A DNA stretch of 12,346 bases from CAYZJV01 sp964482325 (GTDB taxonomy: Bacteria; Spirochaetota; Spirochaetia; Sphaerochaetales; Sphaerochaetaceae): assembly GCA_964482325.1 (NCBI GenBank), contig CAYZXD010000051.1:1-12346 (forward strand). Reading direction: 5' to 3'. Numbering within the stretch: the first letter of the stretch is position 1; each line of letters begins with the position of its first letter. The position numbers and the translations under genes were made by a program. This document shows positions 1-7,227 of this stretch, piece by piece. The notes below the pieces were generated by a model. It saw only the letters and a program-made list of their open reading frames with translations, had not been told where the DNA came from and ran no database searches.

Positions 1-1
1 G

Positions 2-79
2 AGAGATTTTCCCATGAGTAAGAAAGCCAGTTACACAGGAAAGTTTACAGACTCCCTGAATCCTAGACTCATCAGGTAA
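2..79 (+). CDS. Possible C-terminal tail of a plus-strand gene cut by the left edge
   Basis: The frame starting at position 2 is open to a TAA at 77-79 and reads 25 residues ending KFTDSLNPRLIR. The other two plus frames stop within the first 21 bases. If real, it is the end of a gene entering from the left, converging on barrel gene D with a 14-base gap. An open frame this short is not significant on its own, and no family can be recognised. It could equally be non-coding sequence downstream of gene D. Confidence 0.2.
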   Translation, partial: RDFPMSKKASYTGKFTDSLNPRLIR

Positions 80-93
80 ATACCTATTTTATG

Positions 94-1608
94 TTACCAT
101 CCTGCAGTCACTCCCAAATTAAGAACAAATCGATCATCAATGAAGGATGCTGTGAGAACTGAAGCACCTGCATAAGCAGTAAGCCAGGATGTGATTCCCC
201 GTTCCACTGATACATCAACAACCAACAACGGTTGAATATTGCCTGAAGTAATCCATTTGGTTGAATAGTTTTCAGCAGCAGGATTTTCATCATCCAAATC
301 TGCATTACCCCAATAGTCCGTATCTCTATACCGATCTTGAGCATCCTGTCCAAGTAAGGCTAGCTCAATCGTTCCTACAACCTTAGTCTTTTCTGTTTCG
401 TAGGTACCTTTTAGCGCGATTAACTGAGAATCTCCACCGTATTTTGCACCATAAGGCAGGGCAAAGTGATCTGGTTCTGAAACAAACCAAGGATTAAAAA
501 AGTAGTTATAAAAGCTCTGGTATCCGGGGAAGAAGGTTGAAGCAGAATGGTGCTGGTCTGTTCGTACATACATCCATCGACTCAGAGCAGTATAATCAAG
601 AGACACTATCAGGCCACCGCTCATTGTTCCAAACTGAGTATTTTTTCGTATTCCGGTATCAGAATTAAACGAAGGGTAGGCAAATTGTTCACCGCGAATT
701 GCATGCCAGCGAAATCCGATTCCGAGGCCGACTGCATTTGGAGTTTTAGCCAGCATATCGGGATCACTGTGACTTGCTAGCATCGGAAGGTCATCCACTG
801 CACCCATGATATAGATAAGAAAGTCCTCTTTAAATGTCTTGGCTGCCTGAATTTCGATGGCTACATTGGCCCTCTCCGAGTTTTCGTTGTGAATATTAGT
901 AAATACCGATAAATCAGCAGGTGTTTTTGGATTACCTAAAATTGCAGCTTCCCCAATCATGGCATACCAAGTTTCCCCGGTATAACTGAGTGCATGATAC
1001 ATGAAGTATTTACTAAACTGACTTTTCGATGGGTCATCATGAGTACCATATATCGGCAAGGCTCCATCTACGGAAACCATTCGAGATGTGTTGGCAGCAC
1101 TGATGAGACTGTCAAATCGGAATCCTGTTTCTTTCCCCACGGAGATATTGATGCCATCATAGGAAGGCATGTTGCGGTTCACAAACATATTATGATCCGA
1201 TATTCCGATACTCTGTTTTCTTCGTCCAATACTCATATAAATGAACGGTGAGTCGTACTCAAGGTATGCACGTTTGACCATAGGGGAGAACAAACTTCTC
1301 GTATCAAGGACTATTGGAGGTCTAAGAGAAAGAATTGCAATTTCCGTCTGGAATGTCCAAGGGCCATGAAAGAGAGAAAGACCTAGGTCAACGAGCGGAC
1401 GATTATTGAACCCCTCAAGATACTCACTGTCGTACATCTGTTCTATTCGGTCTATTTCAGGAAAAAGAAGGTTAATATCAAGACTGGACTGAGCAGAAAT
1501 TTCCCATCCATCTCCTCCAAAAGAAAAGATGGATACAGGAATCAGCAGCATGAAAACCATAACCAATAATTGTGTCTTCTGGAGAATCTGCCTGCCTAAT
1601 CTGTTCAT
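94..1608 (-). CDS. Outer-membrane beta-barrel protein D (short, Wzi-like relative)
   Basis: A 504-residue secreted protein, predicted to be an outer-membrane barrel. A basic N-terminus and a hydrophobic stretch at about residues 13-30 look like a signal peptide. The rest is rich in alternating aromatic and polar residues, and the chain ends in GVTAGW, a terminal aromatic typical of BAM-inserted barrels. It shares two motifs with upstream genes A and B: GFNNRPLVDL (residues 66-75) matches their GF-(D)-(R/Q)-KP-x-L segment, and PYGAKYGGDSQ (385-395) matches their GYxYGxD segment. It lacks the roughly 90-residue N-terminal domain of A-C, and its counterpart of their WGxG motif reads GRRKQSIGI (128-136). 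The start is supported by AAGGA seven bases upstream. The stop of gene C lies only 12 bases before this start, so the two are probably translated as a coupled pair. Function unknown. Confidence 0.72.
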   Translation of the reverse strand: MNRLGRQILQKTQLLVMVFMLLIPVSIFSFGGDGWEISAQSSLDINLLFPEIDRIEQMYDSEYLEGFNNRPLVDLGLSLFHGPWTFQTEIAILSLRPPIVLDTRSLFSPMVKRAYLEYDSPFIYMSIGRRKQSIGISDHNMFVNRNMPSYDGINISVGKETGFRFDSLISAANTSRMVSVDGALPIYGTHDDPSKSQFSKYFMYHALSYTGETWYAMIGEAAILGNPKTPADLSVFTNIHNENSERANVAIEIQAAKTFKEDFLIYIMGAVDDLPMLASHSDPDMLAKTPNAVGLGIGFRWHAIRGEQFAYPSFNSDTGIRKNTQFGTMSGGLIVSLDYTALSRWMYVRTDQHHSASTFFPGYQSFYNYFFNPWFVSEPDHFALPYGAKYGGDSQLIALKGTYETEKTKVVGTIELALLGQDAQDRYRDTDYWGNADLDDENPAAENYSTKWITSGNIQPLLVVDVSVERGITSWLTAYAGASVLTASFIDDRFVLNLGVTAGW

Positions 1609-1620
1609 ATTGTTATCCTT

Positions 1621-3459
1621 TTAATACCAGATATCTACCCCAATCTGTAATGCGTGATTATAATTTGGATTATTCCATGTTGTTGGGATGGTGTATGAAA
1701 CCACTGGGAATTTATGGTAGTCACTATGTTCTGTGGCATCATAGGGGATAACATCACTACCATCCCAGACTTCTGCAGGTACTGGGTCTGAAGATGTTCT
1801 ATTGATCATGGAAAATAAATATGATGCACTGATACGTATCGGGAGCTTCTTGAGCGTTTTATTGACTGTGGTTTTAATACCCAAGGTTTTTTCAAAAATG
1901 GTTCCAGTGAAGTCTTTATCATCATAGGCCCCTGCATCTGCAGCATAATAACGCATAAATTTGTCCATATTAAATCCATACTGTCCGCTTCTTCTCTGGT
2001 ACTTCACCGCGAGTGAACCACCCCAACCCTCTGGAGCCTGCATATGAATAGCAAGCAGAATTTCATCTGAATTCGGTCTCAGAGGATATCCGAGATTCTC
2101 TCCCTTGTTCACGTAATTAAGCTGCTGTTCGATGTCACCATTGTCGTCCACGTGTGGGTAGTGGGTATAGAAGAATGGTGCGAGATAGGTGTACTGCACT
2201 GTTGCTGTTGAGAATGAGAGGAAGGGGATGTTTACATCTACACCAGCTTGGAAACTGAGAATATTGCGAGGGGAGATAAAGAACCGCTTTGGATTAATCT
2301 CATTCATCTCTGTGGTAGCTGCAGATCCGTAGAGACGGAGTATATCGGGAAGCTTCCATTCGAGATCGAATCCAGCAAGCATATTGTCAAAATCACCCAT
2401 GATATTCTGTTCATACATGAGCACTGAAAGAGGATTCAGATACCCGAACTCAAAGCGTTTTTCATACATGACTGATTCGTAAATACCGAAAGTCGTATTG
2501 AACGGAAGATCAACTTCGACCCGATGTGCAGCAAAGTTGTTATCATATGTAGTACCTCTGAGTGATTCAGAAAAATGATACTCGCTCTTGTAATCTTCGA
2601 AATTGTCAAGTGTGTTCGTATTAAGATCAAACTTACCAAGAGCTCCTGTGATAAATGCATAGCGTAACCATGATGCAATATCGTACGAGACTTCGATACC
2701 ATTAAACGAGCGTGCAGAGGCGCTGATCATAAAGTTGTTGGTCCCAACACCCCAATCACGTTTTATAGAAGCCCACCGTAATCGAAGATTGTCCTGTAAT
2801 AATGAAAGACTCAGCTCTGGTTCAGTATAGATTCCATAATAGAGCAGGTGTTCACCTTGGTGATCCCAGAACGTATCGTACTTTCCTTCGGATGGGATGG
2901 TGAAATCATTTTTTAAGTAGATTCTTGGATCAAGATGATCGAAGCGCAATCCGATATTCATATGAAACGATGCAATGTCAGCAATATCACTATGGAGGTA
3001 GAAATCACCACCGTTGCGTGAATCGAATATGGAAGTGTCACTGAGCGATTGCGCATATTGGAAATTCAATCGTGCGCCGAATGCTGCTGAGGTATCGAGT
3101 TTCTCTGAGTATGTAGTATAAGAACCGCTGTTTAACATGGATTTGAACGAATTATCTGAAGATCGTTCGTTAAGTAATTCGTCGTACAGTTCCTGAGCGA
3201 GTGCTCTTTCTGATTTACTGACTGAGGGATCTGATTCGATGATTTTCAGATATTCCAGAACAGTATTGGTGGTATACGGTCTTACTTGCATCCCGGTATC
3301 AATAATCCCACGAATTTCAGCACTCTTGAGTATCGGATATACCCGATGATCAAGAGGAACTGATATATAGTTTTGTGCACTGAACGCTGGTACAGTAACC
3401 ACCAGCAAAGCAATGGAGAACAGCGTCACACGGAACACATATTTCAAGTTCTTCTTCAT
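1621..3459 (-). CDS. Capsule-assembly Wzi-like outer-membrane protein C
   Basis: A 612-residue protein with a signal peptide (hydrophobic about residues 10-28, ending AFSA). A small N-terminal domain follows, with PLDHRVYPILKSAEI at 35-49 and RPYT at 60-63, resembling the leader domain of the Wzi-like capsule-assembly family. The remainder is barrel-like and ends in IGVDIWY. Motifs shared with A and B are KRDWGVGTNN (233-242), AAHRVE (310-315), YESVMY (327-332), LNP (341-343) and a diverged GY segment near 457. E. coli Wzi is an outer-membrane lectin that holds capsule at the surface. Whether this protein binds polysaccharide is inference. The start has GGAG six bases upstream and a 116-base gap to gene B that may hold its own promoter. 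It is followed 12 bases later by gene D. The alternative is a generic porin or a spirochaete-specific barrel. Confidence 0.72.
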   Translation of the reverse strand: MKKNLKYVFRVTLFSIALLVVTVPAFSAQNYISVPLDHRVYPILKSAEIRGIIDTGMQVRPYTTNTVLEYLKIIESDPSVSKSERALAQELYDELLNERSSDNSFKSMLNSGSYTTYSEKLDTSAAFGARLNFQYAQSLSDTSIFDSRNGGDFYLHSDIADIASFHMNIGLRFDHLDPRIYLKNDFTIPSEGKYDTFWDHQGEHLLYYGIYTEPELSLSLLQDNLRLRWASIKRDWGVGTNNFMISASARSFNGIEVSYDIASWLRYAFITGALGKFDLNTNTLDNFEDYKSEYHFSESLRGTTYDNNFAAHRVEVDLPFNTTFGIYESVMYEKRFEFGYLNPLSVLMYEQNIMGDFDNMLAGFDLEWKLPDILRLYGSAATTEMNEINPKRFFISPRNILSFQAGVDVNIPFLSFSTATVQYTYLAPFFYTHYPHVDDNGDIEQQLNYVNKGENLGYPLRPNSDEILLAIHMQAPEGWGGSLAVKYQRRSGQYGFNMDKFMRYYAADAGAYDDKDFTGTIFEKTLGIKTTVNKTLKKLPIRISASYLFSMINRTSSDPVPAEVWDGSDVIPYDATEHSDYHKFPVVSYTIPTTWNNPNYNHALQIGVDIWY

Positions 3460-3508
3460 TTCTCACTCCAATATGGTTTTCATAGGTATGCATACAAAAT
3501 TATTTGAT

Positions 3509-3517
3509 ACTATACCA
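3509..3517 (-). promoter_or_regulatory. Possible extended -10 promoter for genes C and D
   Basis: On the minus strand TG-G-TATAGT lies about 50 bases before the gene C start, an extended -10 arrangement with a five-of-six -10 hexamer. The -35 position (ATGTCT at 17-base spacing) is poor. The 116-base gap between B and C is the longest within the barrel cluster, which fits a separate promoter. This is a weak call from pattern alone. Confidence 0.33.
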
Positions 3518-3575
3518 TACTACTCATGAAGAGACATCCCGTTGAGAAGAGGATTCTAGGTAATCAAATGACGGT

Positions 3576-5285
3576 TCACAGACTCAGGGACATGCCGAAA
3601 GTTAGCTGAACATCTCCTCTTAGTTCTGAATAGGTATGTGTTGTGCGGTCGAAATTTCTTTGACCTATCATATCCATTCGCACCCAGGCTGATGTATCCA
3701 TCCATGATAGAAATTTGGGCAATTCAATGCTACTACCAATGCTCAGGATACCTTGCTCTGTTATAACATTGCCAGAGGGTGCCGGATCCCGATTATCGTT
3801 TACATCTTCGTTGGATGTGAAATAATTTGTCTCACCCTGATGCATACCCACTGCACGGACAAAGAGGTTTGTTCCGGGTAATATTCTGAGATTAGCATCA
3901 AATTGGAGCAGCTGGACATCTCCTCCATATTCATACCCAATGTAATCAACATGACTGATAAAGCTGGTCCCATTCCCGTGGTACCGTCTGAACATGAGGA
4001 AATCAACACGATCACGACGGTATAGAGCCGGACTTGTTTGCGCAAATTCAAGAGAAGTTGAAAGTATGCCAAAACGTAACGGTGCTGCATATTCCAATCC
4101 TACCAGGAAACCAGAAGCATCTGCTTGTGCTTGAGATTCGTTTGGAGCTACTGCCTGATCAAGGACATACTGTCCATAGACGTTTAAACCGGGGAGGGGA
4201 GAGTAGTCTAGTTCCACATGAGCGATTGCATTAAATATGGAGTTATTATTCAGGTTGTGATAAATATTGGCAGGATTGAAATACCGCAAATTCAATACAT
4301 CATTTTTATACATGAGATTTTCCGATACGGCAAATGTTAATCGATCCAAAATCCGGAATTCCAGTCGATGGGCCATAAAAATTCGGAATTCTTCATCTGC
4401 ACTAGTGCCTTCTCCAGTGTTGTAGTTCGTCTCGAAAAATACATACAGCAGGTCATACTTAAAGAAATCGGAAAACCCTGAAAAGCGAGCAAACTCTTGA
4501 TAATCCACATGATCGCTGATAATGAAATTTCCAGATTTGCCATTGCCCCAACGAACCTTATCCCGTGACAGATTAAAGTTCCAGCGAGAGCCGCCAATCG
4601 AGAGTAATGCCCGTTTAGGAGTCTGAAAATCGATATCGTAGGTGGGAAATAACACGTTAGTCATGAACTGCTGACTATAGATATGTGAGTGGTTCACGAT
4701 CGTGGCATAATTGCCATCAATAATTTCATTTTTGATGATTGAACCGATATCACCAGGTGCGCTGCCATCCATCTCGGTAAAATCGTCACGATCTGTAAAC
4801 CGATTTCTGGAGTATTGAAGATCGGTGAATGAGTAGAAGAATGGGTCAAGAGCAAAGGTGAAATCAACCTTCAGCATGGGTTTTCTATCTTCGAACCCAT
4901 ACACCCAATCGGTATCACGATTGAAGTCTTGTCCATTGCTGTGATAATACCCCTCAAAATTATACGTGAAACCAAGATCAAATAGGAAATCGTCGGAGGA
5001 AGCAAACAATACTTTAGTGCTTAGTTCTTGCTCAATCAAATCAAACAGATCACTTGCTGATCCTCTCAGATGGGTTCTGTTGATGCGTTCGAGTATCATA
5101 TGTGCTTCGGTGATTGTCCACGGGCGGGCATTGGAAGGTGTTCCATCCCCTGTGATCAAGTACAGTAGATCCATGTCCGAGTAGACCTGTGAATCCAATG
5201 GAATGATTCGTTGCGACACAACCTGAGAAAACAGATTCCCAACCACGAGAAGAACCATAATCATCACCACTATGAAACGTTTCAT
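3576..5285 (-). CDS. Capsule-assembly Wzi-like outer-membrane protein B
   Basis: A 569-residue protein with a signal peptide (hydrophobic 4-20). Its N-terminal domain has PLDSQVYSDMDLLYL at 29-43 and RPWTITEAHMILERI at 54-68, the conserved pattern that opens Wzi-like proteins. The barrel region then carries GFEDRKPML (130-138), RDKVRWGNGKSGN (241-253), FMAHRLEFR (303-311), SENLMY (321-326), NP (337-338), YHN (342-344) and GYEYGGD (450-456). It ends LTFGMSLSL, an alternating final strand. Gene A aligns with it along nearly the whole length, so the pair arose by duplication. The start is firm: GGGGAGG lies four bases upstream. A hairpin lies in the 60-base gap behind gene A, and no promoter is evident there, so B probably depends on read-through from A. 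Acts in the outer membrane; the ligand is unknown. Confidence 0.75.
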   Translation of the reverse strand: MKRFIVVMIMVLLVVGNLFSQVVSQRIIPLDSQVYSDMDLLYLITGDGTPSNARPWTITEAHMILERINRTHLRGSASDLFDLIEQELSTKVLFASSDDFLFDLGFTYNFEGYYHSNGQDFNRDTDWVYGFEDRKPMLKVDFTFALDPFFYSFTDLQYSRNRFTDRDDFTEMDGSAPGDIGSIIKNEIIDGNYATIVNHSHIYSQQFMTNVLFPTYDIDFQTPKRALLSIGGSRWNFNLSRDKVRWGNGKSGNFIISDHVDYQEFARFSGFSDFFKYDLLYVFFETNYNTGEGTSADEEFRIFMAHRLEFRILDRLTFAVSENLMYKNDVLNLRYFNPANIYHNLNNNSIFNAIAHVELDYSPLPGLNVYGQYVLDQAVAPNESQAQADASGFLVGLEYAAPLRFGILSTSLEFAQTSPALYRRDRVDFLMFRRYHGNGTSFISHVDYIGYEYGGDVQLLQFDANLRILPGTNLFVRAVGMHQGETNYFTSNEDVNDNRDPAPSGNVITEQGILSIGSSIELPKFLSWMDTSAWVRMDMIGQRNFDRTTHTYSELRGDVQLTFGMSLSL

Positions 5286-5309
5286 TACACCTCCCCTGTG
5301 TATGAAAGA

Positions 5310-5337
5310 AAGGCTCCATACTGGATCATGGAGCCTT
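5310..5337 (-). terminator. Hairpin with T-rich tail after gene A (terminator or attenuator)
   Basis: A perfect 10-base inverted repeat, AAGGCTCCAT and ATGGAGCCTT, encloses an 8-base loop. On the minus strand it begins eight bases past the gene A stop and is followed by TCTTTCATA, so the tail reads TTTCTTTC. No T-run follows on the plus strand. This fits an intrinsic terminator of moderate strength acting on gene A transcripts. Because gene B follows at once without a visible promoter, it more likely trims expression of B, C and D or protects the 3' end of A mRNA than stops transcription fully. Confidence 0.6.
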
Positions 5338-5345
5338 CGAGGGTA

Positions 5346-7127
5346 CTAAAGACTGTACGATATACCGAGGGTCAACTGTATATCTTGCACCTTCTGACCT
5401 TGGATATTCCCATAGTTGTTGATATTGATGTAGTCCAACTGACCGAATGTGCTCAGACCTTTCATGATCTGATAGGATCCACTGACTCCGATGACGAGTG
5501 TCTGTGATGCACTGTCTCTATCATCGGCTTCGGAATCGTTATAATTGACCGTGAGATGATCTGTAGTGGGAGTGGAAATGTCATGTGGTACTCCTGTATT
5601 AAATCCAATGTTACTCCATGCGGTATAAATATCATGGGTTCCATGAATCATATAGAATCCATTGAGATCTACATGCCATTTACCGAACTTTTTCAATCCT
5701 CCATTGACATTAATGACAATGGCATCAGGCCCATACTGGTATCCTAAAAAATCAGCATGGTAGTACATACCAGTCTGCGAGAATTCCCGAATCACTCCAA
5801 CATAATTCAGATGATAATGGTCGGGATCAGTTGATGTTGCTCCGTTTTCGGTTTCGTATCGAAGATAGAGGAAGGGATCGGTATGGGCAAACTCAATACT
5901 TGCAGTTCCTATCAAATCGCTAATAGAAGTGACATACTGAACTCCAGCAAGATAACCGAAGGATGGTGGATAGTTAGACTCGGTTTCACTTGGGACCGGT
6001 TCCCCAGGCAGAGAAAATTCATCAACAACTGCCTGTGCATACACATTCAATCCGGGAATTGGTGTGTAATCCAATTCCAGACCTAACAGTGAATTTGCAT
6101 TGGACCGGATATAGTAATTGTGGTAGATCATTGATGGATTCAAGAAGCGAAGATCAAAAGTATTATCAGTACTCTGATACATGATGCTTTCGGTAACCGC
6201 AAGACCGATCTTATCTTGGAACAATCTCCATTCAAGACGATGAGCCATGAATAAGTTGATTCCTGTTATCAACTCTCCCTGATTTTTGCCTTCAATCGTA
6301 TTATAGGTACTTGAGTTACTTGGATCAAAATCGGGATTCATATAAGATGATGCATGGGGAAAGAATGATGTCACAAACGTGTATTTATACTTCTCTCCGA
6401 ATGTCGTGAATCTCCCCATGTTGTGGTACGTAAGATTGTCTCCCAGCATGAGATTCCCGGTAGTTCCTGCACCCCAGTTCATCCGATCTCGACCGAGTTG
6501 GAATGTCCAATGATCGCCTCCTGCAGCAACAAAAGCCCGATACGGCATATTAAAGTCCAGGTCCTTTAGATCTGCAGGAGGGAGAATGATGAGGTTGCTT
6601 GCAATGCTGGTAGAACCAAATTCATTAACTGTAAGCGTTTTATTATTTCCTATAGTGAATTCGGAATACCCGTAGAAGTTGTTTACAGGCCAGGTTTCCA
6701 AAGCGATGCTCAGAAGCGGTTTCTGATCCATAAACCCTCGAATCCATGTGTCTCTTCCTAAGAAATCTTCCGTGTTGGTGTGTGCATAGCCTTCCAAGTT
6801 TGCATCGAAGTTCCAAGAGAAATCCACTCCTTTACTTTCAATCTCTGGTTTCTGCTGCAAGGTTTCTGTCGCGTAGTCATACGCTTCTTTCATGGATGCA
6901 GAAAGCTGAGACGGATCGATTCGTTCCAGCATGAACTGTAATTCAGCTTCGCTCCACGGCCCGGATGTTGAAGGAAGTGCGAATCCCTGATCGATATACA
7001 GGTAGGTGATAGCTTCAAACACATCCGAATCTACCGAATAGATCTTTTGTCGATTCTCGGTCGCATCTGCAAATCCCAGTGAGCCAATCAAAACCAATGT
7101 GCACACAAACAATACCGTTTTCTTCAT
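5346..7127 (-). CDS. Capsule-assembly Wzi-like outer-membrane protein A
   Basis: A 593-residue protein, first of the four barrel genes in transcription order. Its signal peptide is MKKTVLFVCTLVLIGSLGFA, probably cleaved near residue 20. The N-terminal domain (about 28-90) has YSVDSDVFEAITYLY and GPWSEAELQFMLERI, matching the start of gene B. Barrel motifs follow: GFMDQKPLL (131-139), GRDRMNWGAGTTGN (212-225), FMAHRLEWR (293-301), TESIMY (312-317), LNP (329-331), YHN (335-337) and GYQYGPD (462-468). It ends LTLGISYSL, close to the end of B. GAGAGG lies 11 bases before the ATG, slightly far but usable, and a promoter with a perfect TATAAT lies just upstream. Family assignment rests on recalled Wzi-like patterns, not a search. 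A role in surface polysaccharide binding or export is inference. Confidence 0.75.
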   Translation of the reverse strand: MKKTVLFVCTLVLIGSLGFADATENRQKIYSVDSDVFEAITYLYIDQGFALPSTSGPWSEAELQFMLERIDPSQLSASMKEAYDYATETLQQKPEIESKGVDFSWNFDANLEGYAHTNTEDFLGRDTWIRGFMDQKPLLSIALETWPVNNFYGYSEFTIGNNKTLTVNEFGSTSIASNLIILPPADLKDLDFNMPYRAFVAAGGDHWTFQLGRDRMNWGAGTTGNLMLGDNLTYHNMGRFTTFGEKYKYTFVTSFFPHASSYMNPDFDPSNSSTYNTIEGKNQGELITGINLFMAHRLEWRLFQDKIGLAVTESIMYQSTDNTFDLRFLNPSMIYHNYYIRSNANSLLGLELDYTPIPGLNVYAQAVVDEFSLPGEPVPSETESNYPPSFGYLAGVQYVTSISDLIGTASIEFAHTDPFLYLRYETENGATSTDPDHYHLNYVGVIREFSQTGMYYHADFLGYQYGPDAIVINVNGGLKKFGKWHVDLNGFYMIHGTHDIYTAWSNIGFNTGVPHDISTPTTDHLTVNYNDSEADDRDSASQTLVIGVSGSYQIMKGLSTFGQLDYININNYGNIQGQKVQDIQLTLGISYSL

Positions 7128-7162
7128 GAGAATAGTAACCTCTCGTAATATGATGATGCTTC

Positions 7163-7193
7163 ATTATAACACTGAAATGCTTTTTCGTGGCAA
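7163..7193 (-). promoter_or_regulatory. Probable sigma-70-type promoter for the barrel cluster
   Basis: On the minus strand TTGCCA (7188-7193, five of six matches to TTGACA) is followed after 19 bases by TATAAT (7163-7168, a perfect -10). The spacer is two bases longer than ideal. The predicted start of transcription is about 30 bases before the gene A start codon. The 100-base gap upstream has no strong terminator for the preceding gene, so some read-through is possible. Confidence 0.55.
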
Positions 7194-7227
7194 ACCTTCT
7201 CGGTCTTATTATACTGGTTTATAAAGG

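Noticed and set aside
56..75. CTGATGAGTC on the minus strand, resembling the first core strand of a hammerhead ribozyme.
   Set aside because: The required GAAA core strand and a cleavage triplet with closing stems are missing nearby, so this is a chance 7-base match.
74..85. AGGT and ACCT hairpin followed by ATTTT as a terminator at the left edge.
   Set aside because: The stem is only four bases with an A/T loop, too weak to support a terminator call on either strand.
94..7127. The barrel cluster as a mobile element, phage or secretion-system remnant.
   Set aside because: No transposase, integrase, terminal repeats or secretion components are visible; all four genes are intact and same-strand.
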